DNA of 64,000 nucleotides, taken from the NCBI GenBank assembly GCA_016758965.1, contig JAEPRB010000112.1, forward strand, positions 62,001-126,000. The letters run 5' to 3'. The notes beneath the pieces are model-generated. The model did no database searches. It was not told the DNA's origin and was given only the letters and a program-made list of their open reading frames with translations. Of the stretch, positions 49,808-63,321 are shown in pieces (within the stretch, counting starts at the first letter, position 1; the number at the start of each line of letters is the position of its first letter). Source of the DNA: Circinella minor. Taxonomy: Eukaryota > Mucoromycota > Mucoromycetes > Mucorales > Lichtheimiaceae. The position numbers and the translations under genes are program-made.

Positions 49808-52800
49808 TTATGTACAGGTATGAATTATATTGTTGCTGGTAGATGCAAGCCAAACGATTTCCTCACTTAATCGTCCAGCGATTGTAGCGGGATCCATAAT
49901 TATAAGATGATAGTCAATAATAAGTAAATTATCATGTAAACCAAGTAAATTTGGAATCTATTATAATTAAATCAATTGAAATAGAGTTAGTTTTTTTTTT
50001 CATACATATATATAACACATACATATATGTAAATAAAATACAAAAAAATTGAAAATATAATTTTTAACCTCTTGTACAGCATTTTCAAGATAGTCTGTTT
50101 GTGGCCAATATGTGATTATAATAGGAATTCGAATACGTGGATTATATTCCAATAATTGTTTTGTCATTTGATCCAATCGTTCTTTTTCTTTTCTCCAATA
50201 TTTTGGACTACATAATATTTTTTAAAAAAAATGATAATAAATTTTTAATTCATGTTTTTGTGTGAATAATATTATACATCATAGTGACATTTTTTTTTTT
50301 TTAAAAAAAAAGGACTTACTTGTTGGTATCATCGGTACCTGGTGTTCGTGTTTCAGATAATGAGAAAATGATACCTCCCATTTCATCAATTGCCTTAAAA
50401 ATTAAATGCAAATAAATTAAATATCTATATATATATATATATATATATAGTAACAAGAATAACATGTACACAAATGAAAAAAATAAATAAATAGATATTT
50501 ACTTTACTATAGAGACGTGATTGTGGTGATACTGTACGAAGTGTAATGATTGAACCATCCTCAGATCGTTCTACGCGTCGTCCAAATTCAGTATCTAATC
50601 CAAATTTATGAACAAACCATTTAGTAGATTCAAGTAAAAGATTTTCAACATGAATCCATAATTGCCATTCTTTAGGTCCACTGGATGAAAATTGAAGTAC
50701 AGGATGAATTAATTGTGCATAATTTTCAAATTCCCAGACGGCTGCTATACTATCTTGAGGTAATACTTGCTTCTAATAATAAAAAAAAAAGTTTTAGTAT
50801 GCATGAAAAAAAAGTTGAAAAATAAAAGAGATTCCTTTTTTTTTTTTTTTTTCTTACTCTTAAATTTTCATACACCATTCTTTTTTCTAAATACAAGGAT
50901 TCTCGAACGCGTTGTTGTTTAATCGCTTTACAGGATGGCTTTGATTTATGTTTTGAAAATCTATCTACCAATTGATGTAAATATTTTCTTTCTGATGCTA
51001 AATGACGTCGATGATGGATTCGAGTTCTTGCCAAATCCAAGTAAGGTTCTAATTTCTTTTTCAATTTTCTACTTTGATACATGGTACTCATCGAAGCTAC
51101 TTTGACTTCTTCCATGACAACGGTTTCCATGACATTCTGTGCTAATGAATGTGCTAATTCATTTATTAAAGCTTGACGTCGTTGAAATTCCAATCGAGCA
51201 GCTCGGTCTTCTGCTTCTTGTTGTTGTCGTTTTTTACGTGCTTCTGCTTCTGCTGCTTTTTGAGCTGCCAATTCTCGTTCCATTTGTTGTTCACGTGCTC
51301 GAATACGCGCTTTCAATTCATCTTGTTGTTGTTGTAATTCTTGTTGCTTTTTAGCTAATTCTTGTTGTCTTTGTTGTTTGAGTTGAGCTTCATTACGTTG
51401 TCGTTCACGTTCAGCAAGATCTTCAATAGAGTAAGTTGGCGTTGCATTCACAATACGTTGAACAACAGGGAAACTAGTAACAACATGCGTTGGAAGTAGT
51501 TGACGATCTTTGTCAGGTATAAATGTGGTGTTTTGAGTTGTGACACCTGGTAGTCTAGAAGGTTGTAATGCTCTAGCATTAATAATGGTACAAATATGAA
51601 GATCACTAAATTGATCACCGTTCACAATGTCACTATAGGATCGAGTGCCTTTTTTGGGATCAACGAGAAGACGAGATTGTCGTTGACGGGGTAATGATAA
51701 TGGTTCTATATATATATATATTTAAATTGACCCCAATAGAAAAAGTAAAAGTTTAATTCACCATACAAAACATCCGCACCAGAAACAAAAAAATACAATT
51801 ACTACTACTACTACTATTACTTACCGACAAACAAAGAAGTTTTTCCTTTGGTTTTTTGACCAAATCGAATATTGACGGTATCTTCCACCCGTTCAATGAC
51901 TAAACCATATAATTCTGCTTCTGTCAAAAAATGTTTTTCATCATCATAGGCTAATACTTGTCGTAAATATTCAACATCCAATCCTTTATAATTGAAGATA
52001 TAACCACGTTGCATAGCTTTGAAAGCACCTTTACGAATTTCAGCAAAGTGAGCTTCCGTCATACATGCTAAAAGGAAAGGTGTTTCGCTACTACCAATAA
52101 TTTTGAATAATTTGGCATAATAATTTTGAGCAGCTAAAATGTTTTCTGGTTTATTTCTTCGTTCTGCTGTTTGTTTGATTTCGTTGTTACGTTGAATAGC
52201 TTTATAGATAGCATAGGCTTGTTTCAAGTAAGGATGGTCAAGTACATGGTGTGGTACTGTTGCCATGATACGCGATGCCAATTCATGATCACGAATATTA
52301 TAAATTAAATGATAAGCACGGAATTCACCTTCATTAGGCAATACAATATTTTCTTGTCTTAAATCATCGTAAAATTCATTGAGAGAAATTAAGACTGTAA
52401 AACGTACATATATATATATATATATATTTGTTTAATATTTTGTTTTATTTTTTATATATATCATCCATATTTCCCTCCACACCCCCCATCTCTCTTTTTT
52501 TTTTTTTTTTTTTTTTACCTTTGCCTAATTGTTCCATTTCTTGTTGTTGACTAAATTTTTCTTCATCATATTCACATAATTCATGCAACGATAAAATGTG
52601 AAAACGTGCAATCTTTTCATGCACTTCCACAGCATTTATATCTCGAATATTTTGAAGAGTAAAATCTTGACGAATAGAACGTGTTCTATCCCAAAGAAAA
52701 CCGTGACTCGTGATCAGTGGATTTTCCATCATGACATTATCAAAAAGATAACTCAAAGTTCTCTATCATTTTAATATATTAAAGTTAAGAATAAAAATCA

Positions 52801-53723
52801 ACCCGTAAGTATTCATTTAAATAAAATAAATAAAAAAATTGTTATTTACCATTAAAACGGGGGGTGGTCTAACATCCGATGGTAATGGTTGTTCATTACC
52901 AGCAGCTGAACGTCGATAACGTTTTACTGCCTTGGTAGGATCCGCATTTCCAAAGGCATCCTAATTTTGATATATTTATTTTGCATAAAAAAAAAACCAC
53001 AAAAAGAAAAAAAAATTACATATGGGAGTCATATGATTATAATTTATATCTAGATAATAAACTTACAGTTTCTAATGTATCCAACATGTTTTGAACTTCA
53101 CGTTCAACTAATTCGAAAGCAGGACACATGCTCATACAGGTACCACGAAAATCAATAGCGTCTTCAAGACGCATGGGTACATTGGGGTCCGCAATTTGTC
53201 CTGTTCGAATGGCTTCTTGTCGTTCTGCAACACGATCTTCTTTCATCTTTAAAAACATCCAATATAATTAGAATAATAAAAAGTAATTCATTATTATTAT
53301 TATTATTATCGTAATTTTTTTAAAAAAAAATTTATCATTATCCATGATGCTTACGCGTGTATACAATAAAGATTTATCTGTATCGCCAAATCGTTTCATT
53401 CTTTGTTCGGCTGACACGGTACTTTTAATAGGTGTTGAAGAAGTTCGTAAAGGTGATACATCTCTTTCAATATGTTGTTGTTGTTGATTATTATTATTTG
53501 AACGTGGTGTCCAAGATGATTGTTGTTTGTTGCCACGATTCGATTGTTTTTGATTTTTAGGGTGACCATGATGTTGATTATTATTATTATTATTATTATT
53601 ATTTGGTGAAGAATTACCTCCACCACGTCGTTGCATGGGTCTTCCACGACCACGACCACGTTGTCCACTCGTTCCACGATTAGAGCTATTACCAACACCT
53701 TCTGAATGTTTTGAAGTGAACAT
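49808..53723 (-). CDS. SAC3: SAC3/GANP-domain mRNA export factor
   Basis: Ten exons (53723-53355, 53246-53067, 52960-52850, 52762-52519, 52394-51825, 51705-50858, 50772-50503, 50393-50320, 50207-50069, 49957-49808) give 984 residues, all in frame; the start is the ATG at 53723, as the frame upstream offers only TTG. The N-terminus is Gly/Arg- and Asn-rich (RGRGRGRPMQRRGGG). The Sac3 domain begins with the hallmark DFRGTCMSMCPAFELVEREV and runs through VRPPPVLMRTLSYLFDNVM, EFRAYHLIYNIRD and KGLDVEYLRQVLAYDDEKHF, to about residue 490. A strongly charged Gln/Glu coiled coil (QELAKKQQELQQQQDELKAR) follows, where Sus1/Cdc31-type partners bind in yeast, and then a C-terminal globular part (VLPQDSIAAVWEFENYAQ). 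Sac3 is the scaffold of TREX-2 at nuclear pores, linking transcription to mRNA export. The gene is divergent from RIX1. Confidence 0.93.
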
Positions 53724-54156
53724 AATGAGCTTCAATGGAGAGCTATTAAATTCGACAGGAAAAGAAAGCTGAAAGGAAAGGTTTTTTTATATAAAAAGAG
53801 AGAAGAGGAAAACTGCGCTCGTTGTAGAACTTTTTAAAAATTAATTCTCTTAAGCTCTCCCTTTACACTTTTTGTTTGATTAACAGTTTATTTAACACAT
53901 AGATTAAACTCGTGACTTACAACATAAAATATGAATATCTGTCTTTATGCAATACTTTCAATTTCTTTCTTTTTCTTTATAAAACGACCCCACTTATTTT
54001 ATTTTATTTTCTTTGGTATTGATTATATCTATATTTATAGTACGTATTCGAATACTAACAAGAAATTTTACAATCACTTTTACCCCACTTTTCAAAAAGC
54101 AAAATGAATAGTTCTTTTCAACTTATTTCATTTATAATTATGAATATTTCTTATAG

Positions 54157-54713
54157 ATCTTAATAAACTGGCTTAATTTACGTGCAAAAGAAGAAAAACA
54201 ATATTATCAAAAAAGAGAACAAGAAGAACAAAACTTGGATAATGAAAAAAGAAAATGATTGGTATACTATGCAAACGGATGAAGAAACAGAATGGAATAA
54301 AATAAAAAAAAAAGAAATACGTACGTATGGAGACCATGAATTGGGAAAATTGAAAAGAAATCAAGATAATGAAAGATGGCGTCAAGAACAAAATATATGA
54401 AAAATTCAAAGAACACAACAACAATTATTATTATCTAAAGAAGAAAAGAATTGAAATTCGACAAAAAAAAATGATATGGAATGGGATAAACTACGTGAAG
54501 ATTTAGTAAAACGATGGGAAGGTTATCAAGAAGACTATCGAAAAGAAATGGAAAGACAACATGAAGAAAGAAGAAACTTGGCGATTTAGAACATCAAAAG
54601 CAAGGAGAGGTTTTTTTTTTTCAAAATTTCAACGATTAGTAATTCGTACAAGTAGAGAAAGAGGATTAAGAAAAAAAAGACAGGATTATTTTGTAAATCT
54701 TCTCTGTATATAA
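54157..54713 (+). pseudogene. Decayed coiled-coil gene between SAC3 and RIX1
   Basis: A Glu/Lys/Arg-rich helical sequence is continuous in sense but broken in frame. After an acceptor-like TTTCTTATAG at 54156 it reads NWLNLRAKEEKQYYQKREQE, stops, then continues in another frame as DWYTMQTDEETEWNKIKKKE and KLKRNQDNERWRQEQN. A TGA follows, then KIQRTQQQLLLSKEEKN, another TGA, and DMEWDKLREDLVKRWEGYQE with MERQHEERRNLAI and TAG. In other frames WRFRTSKARR and FQRLVIRTSRERGLRKKRQD extend it to TAA near 54711. Two internal stops and two frame changes argue for a dead gene. No family is recognised; the pattern suggests a long coiled-coil or filament-associated protein. It lies in the shared upstream region of SAC3 and RIX1. 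Confidence 0.55.
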
Positions 54714-54984
54714 CATTTACATATCATCCGAAATTTTATATATATCAAAAATAATCCTGCATTTGAAGGAAAAAAAAAAAAAATAGGGAAAATAAATCAA
54801 CCGACGAATTAAAAGCGGCTTATAACTTTTTTTGAAGCGCTTTTTCCGTTCTTTTGTCTGTGTATGAAGATGGGAGAGTGAGTGTCAAAAAAAAAAAAGT
54901 TTCTTGGTGTAATCCTCTTTTCTCTTTTTTTTTTTATATCCTACTCTCCTCATATATATAGATAGATAATATAATAAAAACACC

Positions 54985-57900
54985 ATGACGACTCTATCAT
55001 TACAATTATCTCGGATCTTGAACGATTATCTTGCTGACGAATCGCGTGTTTCTAACTTTTTACCTTTTATTCTCGAAGCCATTAACAATAATAATCTTTT
55101 GATCGATCAACATAATGAACAAGACGATACTTCCATTCTTAAACGAAAATGGACTGTACGATTAAATGCTTTATTAGCTTCAAAACAAGTTTCTACTCGT
55201 TGGGCTGCTATTTCTTTAATAAAAGAAACATGTCAACAGTCTGAAAGTTTATATATTACAGGTGTACAGTCTTGGACAAGTCAATTATTGGGGATTCTTG
55301 CGGTAAATATTAATAAAATTTTTGCGTGTCCCCCATTTTCTTTTTTTTTTAAAAAAAAAACTCAGAATTTTTTGTTTGTGTATATGTTTTTTTTTTTTTT
55401 GCATGATATTTTGAAAAAATAATAAAAAAAATTATGTTCCTTTTTTTTTTTTTTAGAAACCAGAAACAAATATGATTCTTACATTAACTATTGAAACACT
55501 TTGTATTCTTTTTGAAAAAACTATTGGAAAAACTGAATTACATAATGAAATCACTGTAAAATCATTACCACGATTTAATCAATTACTTTTATCTACAAGT
55601 CGTAATTCTGAATTAATGGTAAATTTTCGAAATTATGGTATTGGAAGGATAGAGATAGTAGAAAGAAAAGGAAGGGATAACTAAAAAATTCTTTTTCCCT
55701 ATTTTATTAGCCTATCACATTAACAGCATTATCCAAGAATACTGAACTTTTCCCAACGATGTCACGTAATATGATGGATCAAATATTAAAATTATATATT
55801 TCATGCTTGGATAATAATGAAACAGATGTTTCACCTTTTCTTTTGGGTCGTTGCTTAGCAACTGGATGTCGAACGAGTACAAAGACAAATTATGCTACGC
55901 AATGGCAAGAAACTTTAATGAAATTAGTGGGATCAATTCATCAATCATTGGATCGATTATTTGATACTATTGATGAAGGTATTTGTTAATTTAAATACAA
56001 TTCTCTCTCTCTCTCTCTTTTTTTTTTTTTGTTTTACTCATACATTCATTCATATTTTTATGTAGAGGATGATAATGTTTCGAATCGAGTTTCAGGATAT
56101 CCATTATCAGCTACACCTCCTGATTATGTTGATTCTTTCCCTGTATTATTAAGACGTATTCGATATATTCAAGATACTATTGCTGCCTACTTATCGTAAG
56201 TTATTAAACTCAATATATATATATATATTTATGTATTTATTCTAGTTTTCTATAACCAAATTTAAATTTCAATTTTATACACTTTTATAGATTAAAAACA
56301 ATGGTACCTGTAGGTGTACCTATTGCTCATTTGATGAAACTTTGTTGTCGAATTTATAATGTATATCAAGGCTGTCTGGTAAGTTATTCTTTTGTTTTAT
56401 TGTTTTCTTTTTAAAAAAAAAAGGTGATGAGAAGGAAGAGGGGGAATCACTGAAATTTAATCATATATTTCTATTTTTTTTTTTTGATTGGTTGGGGGGG
56501 GGTTGGATGGATTTTAGATGAAAGAATATAAACCCAAGGATGAATATGCCTGTCTTATGACATGTCTTCCAGAACTTCATTTAAGTACAAACAAATTACT
56601 TGCTAGTTTATTATTGAGGTAATACAATAATTTAAATATATGGATGAAAGGGAGAATAAGTATTAACTTTTTTTTTTTTTTTTTGTGGAAACTATATATT
56701 TTTTTTTATATATATAGCGCGGATATTGGTATGGTACAATATGCTAAATTATTAGCTCGAATTTTATTACGTTTATTGAGTGAAAATAGTAAAAAAAGGT
56801 AAAAAGAAAGAAAGAAAGAAGGGAGTTGTGTGTGTGTGTAACTAAAATTTACTCATATTTTTTTTTATTTTTTAGAGCTGTCAAAATCTCGGTATATAGT
56901 TTAATTTCTTTATGCATGCAAAAGTTTGGGTATGCATTTGCTGATACTATATTAAAAGCTGTCATTACATCAGCTATGGGTGATTTAAAAGCAATTGAAC
57001 AAAAAAAAGTGGATGTTGTTTTATCAAATAAGGTAATCATAATAACAATAAGAAAAGGGCCCTAAAAAACATCCATCCTAATTTTTATTTTTTATTTTTT
57101 ATCTTATTATATATAGAAGGCTTCTGGTAAAAAACGACGAGCAGAACAAATTAGTTCGGATGCATTTTCAACTCAAAATTCTATTTTATATCAACCTTGT
57201 GATATTCAAATAGCAGCATTAGAAACGCTTTATAATATGATGACATTACATGGAAATTCTATGGATCTTGGATTACGGACATCCATTGATACCATTATTG
57301 TTTCTAGAATTTTACAATCAGTTACTATGAATGATAGTAAACAAGAAGGTTCTTTAGATGTCAAATGTTATTTGTATAAATGTTTGTTGAGTTCTGTCAT
57401 GAGTCCAAATATCAATCAAGCTAGCCTTTTACCCCATGCTATCCGATTATTTAATGGTGGTTTAAATGATGAGACTCATGAGGTAAGTAAAAGCAAAAAG
57501 ATTGAATCATTTATAATGAATAAAATGAGAAAAAAGATTTAATGTAACTTTTTATATATGTATACTCTATAGCTTCGTGTAATTTGTGCTCAAGGTTTAG
57601 CTATTTGCGATCTTTGTATGCATACAAGAATGCCACCTATTCAACGTGTACAACCTATGCCAACTTCTACATCCACAACCGAAAATAGTATTATGCCATC
57701 AATAATTAATAATGATACTACAATCGATGATGTTGAAGAAGAAGAGGAGGAGGAGGTAGAAGAGGAAGAGGAAGAACAACATCAACCTATGACTGCAACT
57801 TCACCAACAGCAACAACCCCCGTCATGTCAAGATATAGTAATGTTATTCGTGCACCAGAAGCAGATGATGAAGACGAAGTCATGTTAGAAAATAATCAAC

Positions 57901-58208
57901 AAGAATCATTATCATCCAATAATAATGATGATAGTAAATCACATATGACAACACCTATCGTTGCACCTTCTGCATCTTCTTCTCCATCTACGAGTTTAAC
58001 AACTAATAATATGGAAGATACGAAACAAAAAGCAACATTTTCTTTTACATCCGAATCATTTGTATCCCATGATAATAAATCAACCACTACTGCGACAGAA
58101 ATCGCAACTTCTTATACAACAACTACTTCTAAACTGAATAACGATATTGAAGATGATGATGATGAAGAATTCGAGATACCGGAAATTAATATGGATGATG
58201 ATGAATAA
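54985..58208 (+). CDS. RIX1: RIX1/PELP1-type pre-rRNA processing protein
   Basis: Ten exons (54985-55302, 55457-55618, 55711-55978, 56066-56195, 56291-56378, 56518-56618, 56718-56798, 56876-57032, 57117-57482, 57573-58208) give 768 residues with all junctions in frame. The helical N-terminal part has the Rix1 pattern: STRWAAISLIKETCQQS, TGVQSWTSQLLGILAKPETN, LTIETLCILFEKTIGKTELH and LLSTSRNSELMPITLTALSK. HEAT-like helices continue through VPVGVPIAHLMKLCCRIYNV and RAVKISVYSLISLCMQKFGY. The C-terminus is disordered with a long Glu run (near 57735-57775) and Ser/Thr/Asn-rich sequence ending in an acidic IPEINMDDDE, as in PELP1. Rix1 with Ipi1 and Ipi3 recruits the Rea1 AAA-ATPase to pre-60S particles for ITS2 processing and export. 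It is divergent from SAC3 and convergent with the Munc13-like gene. Confidence 0.9.
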
Positions 58209-58625
58209 ATAATTTTTGACCCATTTTTGTGTGTGTATGAAACAAACCAAATAATAATAAAAATAATAATATAAATATGTATGTATATTTTGTAAAGTTA
58301 AAAGAAAAAAAAATAGAAGGAAAATAAAGATGAAAAAGAAAGAAGACGAGAGGAGAAAAAGAGAACTGTAATAATACACAAAAAAAAAAAAAAAAAGAGG
58401 GTAAGAAGAGGACAGTGTGGTGGATTTTGTATGCATTTTTTTTTTTTGGATGGTTATTTTCGACTTTTTTTTGTGATTTGCCAAAAAAAAAAAAGAGAGA
58501 GAGAATACTGTATTTTTGTCGTTGCGATTGTGGTAAAGTAATAAGACAAGAAAGAGGAAGAAGGAAGAATAAGGAGTAAAAGAGGGGATATGTTATAAAG
58601 GAATTGTAAAAAAAAAAAAGGAAAA
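58209..58625. other. Intergenic between convergent RIX1 and Munc13-like genes
   Basis: Purine-rich 3' flank (GAAGAGG-type tracts, poly-A runs at 58379-58396 and 58608-58619). No gene is seen. Confidence 0.6.
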
Positions 58626-61607
58626 TTAATGACTCTCTAAAATAGCAGAATCTCTGTGATTACGAACATCTTGAATAAGTGATCGATAATGTTTATTTTC
58701 CAACTTGTCAAGTGGTATTGCGTCACCATCTTCGCCACCATTAAAGAAAATCTTGAGAAGCTATAATTATTTTTCATATGAAATGTTATTCATATCATTA
58801 GTTTATTGTTTCTTACATCCATTCAAAAAACAACTTTTTTAATTTACACCATACAATCCATCCAATTTTTTATTTTTTCGTATCCTTACCTCAAGCCATT
58901 TGAGAACAATATGTTCTTCATATTCATCAAGTGAAGTATCTTGACTATTATTATTTTCATTTGGTTTTGGTGTTCTTAATACATTTTCCAAAGATAACAA
59001 AACCTCTTTCCAAATCTTTAAAACAACCATTTGCATATTCGTTTCTGATAAATTATCATTTAAAATTTTCATATTTCGTTCCAAATAATCCAATAAGGGT
59101 GCAATAGCATCTTCACATTCCTGTAAACTAGGTTCCACTTTGTTACTGGCTCGACTAAATGAAGAGAAGAAACTTTTATCTTTTCGTAACAATTTATCCA
59201 ATGTACGTCGAGATAAACAATATCGCATAAATCGACCCATCTATTATAAATTGATTCTCTCAGTTAATATAAGTAAACCATAGTCCATGACGAGTCCTTT
59301 TTTTTCAATTACCTGATCAACAATCATTGCCCCAGCATCATTCTCAGATCGCTTTAAAGTACGGAATGCTTTAACAAACCAAAACTGGATATCATCTTTT
59401 TCACCCACCAAACTAACACGTAAATGTAATTTTCCTTGAGGATGTAACGGCAAATTCAAATCATGCATTTGATAATCATCAAAATAACTGGGTGATAACT
59501 TAAACCAAACACTACCACATTCTTGATTAGCACCAATCATATCTTCATCATAAACCATGGCTAATGCTTCTACATCTCTTTCATTTAACCAAACGTCAAA
59601 GGACTGATCCCATCGTGGATTCAATGTTTTGTAAACTGTACGTGTTTTGGCAATTTCACGTTGATTGATTTCAAGAACAACATAAGGGTCACTCAGACCA
59701 TTCTTATCAAGAGCTTGTAAATTTTCTGCACGAACGATACGAATAGAATATAAAAAGTTGGTTTGTTCTGTTTTTTCAACAGCGGGAGAACCAATTTCTC
59801 GCATTCTGTCAGCAATTTCATCAACATCCATGATTTGGTAAAGACGATCAAGTCGACTACGTGCTGCTTCAATGTCATTAATCATTATGCATAACTATAT
59901 TCATTTTTTTTTTTTTTTGCATTAAATTAGTTTCCGACTCACTTTATATTTCCCTTTTCATATGATAGAAAATGACAAATATATATTACCTCTGCAGTAA
60001 AATCATTTGGGATCACTTCTTCTTTTGAAGAGTTATGACTACCTGTAAGATAACGTGCTTTATCTAAGAAAGAAACTGTTGAAGATGGATCTGTTTCATT
60101 TTCTTGTATAGGTGTTACATCTTCAAGAATAAAATGTTCAATTGTATTTGTATATTGATCAAGTGCAATAGCAATAACCTATATAACATATATTAAATAT
60201 ATATAGTTTGTTAAATATACCTCTTGATTAATTACTTTTATTATATTGGGATTAATTTACCTTTGATAATGCTGTCAAAAATCGACAACGTTGTGTTTCA
60301 TTAGGCCATTGTAAGTTTTGTACAAAATCTACAGCTTGATGGAACATACTGAATAAATCAACAATAGAAGATGAATGTACTGCTGTTTCATTGATACATT
60401 TAAACTATAGAACATAGAAAATATATGATGAGTTTATCCATGGTGAATAGGATATACATCTATTACATAATTAAAATATGTTTCTTTTTTTTTTTTTTTT
60501 ACCTCATCTTGTTTAATAGCATTTTCTACCCATTCCGGAGTGGCAGCATGTGTTGTTTTCAACCATCGTTTAACATGTTGTAAGAACCATGATTCAACTT
60601 TGAATAAGACCGTCTTTTGTCTATATTATATATAAATATATATACATATAAATAAACCAAGTTTCATTTAATACCCTCTCTCCCCACTACTTTTCCAAAC
60701 ATTCCCTAATAACTAATAGTATTTTTTTTTTACCGAGGGCCATATTGGTCATAGAGTCGTTTCAAACTCAAAACCTTGTGGTATAATTCAAATGTAACTT
60801 CAACAGGAGCTTGTCGTGCTTCAGGAGAATAAGCCCAATTTTCCATTTCTAATGCGAAAAATGGCATATGTCTTGCCATAACAATACCTGGAACTTCCAA
60901 ATGTCTATTATTATATTAAGTAGATTATTTAGTATACATATATAACACCCACCATTTCCCTCCCCTTTCTTTTCATCTCTCACTTTATATACATATATTG
61001 AAACTTACTCTTGAATGGGTGTCTTAAACTTTTTTTTAGATATAGATACCAGCTCTTTAATAAGTTTATCAGCCAATGCTAACAAGTTAGTAAGACTATC
61101 TTGAGTATTGTCAATAACAGCTTTTTCAATCGTTCGCCATCGATTCACAGCAGCTCCCTTGAAATCAAAAAAAAAAAAAATACTCGGTAAATAATAATTC
61201 CACACATTATCATCATTATGATTTACTTAAGTTATATATATATATTACCTCTACTGTTTCTTCAAGACGAGAAAATGCTAAATGTGGATCAGGATGATCT
61301 TGTATATAAGCGGGTGTATCATAAATTTTATCCAACATACCTACAAGATCATATACCCACATTGGACTTTATAATAACCAATAATTTGAACATAGTTAAT
61401 ATCATAAAACGAATAATAAACCGTCCTTATTTTTTTTTTCTTTTACCTAATTTTCCAATACTCTGATAAAGCTGCTTCTAATTCATGCAAAAGAGTTTGA
61501 TTCAATCCTTCATAAGTACGAATAAGTGATTCACGCTAAATATAAAGTAAAACAATGAGCGTTCCCTTTCTAATCATGGATTCATCTATCACTTATTTAC
61601 GATACAC

Positions 61608-61639
<32 letters not shown>

Positions 61640-63321
61640 CAATAAACTTACATCATTAATAGCCCAAGAATCAGAATTATTTTCTTTAATGACTTTATCT
61701 AAAGCACGTGATGCATCTTGGACATCTTCTAAATCAAGCTTATTTTGATCAAATCGAGTTCGAACCAATTCAAGATATAAAACAGCTCGAAAAGGAGCTG
61801 AAAGACGCCACGTTCTCCAGCATTCACGTAAAAGTTCATCTGATTGTTGTGATAAAACACTCGTTTTGGCACGTTCACAATCAGGAACCACTTCATTATC
61901 ATAATCAATACACATTGACATTAATAAACGAAAATAGGATCGAGGATCATTAGGAATAAAAGCGAATGAATTTGCCTATTATATATACATATATCATTTT
62001 CACATGTTAGTCATAATAATAATATACACACAAAAAGAATATATATATATATATATATATATATTAACTTACAGAATCATGTTCAGTTTGTGGAAGAGAA
62101 TTTCTTGATCGAGCACCTTCACTTGCTAATAAATTTGACATGCCCATATCTGTTTCACTTGCTGCATTTAATGCTAAGTTAGGTTTCATCAACATGATTG
62201 TATTCATTAATTCTGTTAGTTGTTTAACTTCACGACGTTGCCAATTTTCATATGCAGTTTGACTTGGAAAATCTTCTCTTCGACCAGGGAATGAATGATT
62301 TGTATGAACATTGTTAATACACTTTTTTAAATCCATTAAAATTGCCTATTTTCAAATAAAGAGTGTATGTATTTAGTAAAAAAAAAATTATATAAGTAGA
62401 TATATATATATATATATATACAGACAGAAAACCATCCTTTCTCTGTCCTCCTCCTCTCTCTTTCATTCATTCATGGGAATAAGGTGATTATTTATTTCTT
62501 ACAGAATCATTACAAATTTTCTGTAACTCTTGAAGTTTTCGACGATGATCTCCATCTGATACTTGAAACATATTTTGAATCATAATAATCATTGGAAAAC
62601 TTTCCAATGCTTCCAGTGAACCACTTGCTGGTTCAGGTGAATTTGGATTTGATGTTGTTTGAGGTTTTCGATCGGCTTGACGTTTCTTTGTACCCGGAGG
62701 TTCAATAAAACTATTTAATTTTTCCATCAATTCAGGTGTTGCAGCTGAAGGAGCATCTTCTTGAACAGTCTGTTTAACGATTTTAGCGAAACGAGCCATA
62801 TGACGATTCATCTCTTCATACCAAATAGCAGGATTTGGATCCGATTTACGTAACTCAGCCTCGGATGTTTTTAAAAAAGTAATCACCAAATCATTGACAG
62901 TGCCTTGAGGTCGATATCGATGTTGTTGTAATTTCGATTGAAACTGGGCCAAGATAGCCAAAAAGATTTTTTCTTCTCGATCCATTTTTGATAGGTCTTT
63001 TGATTTTTTTGTTTCATCCAATTTTTTTAATAAACTACGTACTATTTCTCTTGTCAACTTGTCCGACTTTTTTTGGTCATCATCACCAAATTTATCAGTG
63101 ATGGATCCAAGAACACCTGAAACGCCCATATGGATGGAATGACGATTCGGTGAATCAAGAGCAGGTTTTTTAGAGTTTAAACTACTCGTACCAGATTGTT
63201 GTTCTAAATAAGCTCGAATGGCACATCGTAATGCATATTCATACACAGCCATGGGATTAGCTGTACGGTGTTTGCTACGTCCACTACGACGAAGTCTTGA
63301 CCCAGAAGACTTGCCTTCCAT
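58626..63321 (-). CDS. Munc13/Ync13-like protein with MHD and C2 domains
   Basis: Thirteen exons (63321-62503, 62345-62073, 61975-61652, 61535-61447, 61366-61249, 61157-61009, 60904-60734, 60620-60503, 60404-60261, 60178-59990, 59894-59313, 59240-58890, 58760-58626) give 1153 residues, all junctions in frame. The N-terminal third is helical (AVYEYALRCAIRAYLEQQSG, IWYEEMNRHMARFAKIVKQT). MHD1-like sequence covers about residues 590-735 (APVEVTFELYHKVLSLKRLY, QKTVLFKVESWFLQHVKRWL). A C2 domain follows at about 842-970 (YSIRIVRAENLQALDKNGLS, DPYVVLEINQ, DPRWDQ-like NPRWDQSFDVWLNERDVEAL, VYDEDMIGANQECG) and then MHD2 (MRYCLSRRTLDKLLRKDKSF). C2 placed between MHD1 and MHD2 is the Munc13 order and matches fission-yeast Ync13, which acts in exocytosis and cell-wall integrity at division sites. 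Calcium binding by C2 is possible, as several loop Asp residues are present, but untested. Confidence 0.92.

Noticed and set aside
53724..53735. Longer SAC3 N-terminus starting at 53735
   Set aside because: The codon at 53735 is TTG; the first ATG in that frame is at 53723.
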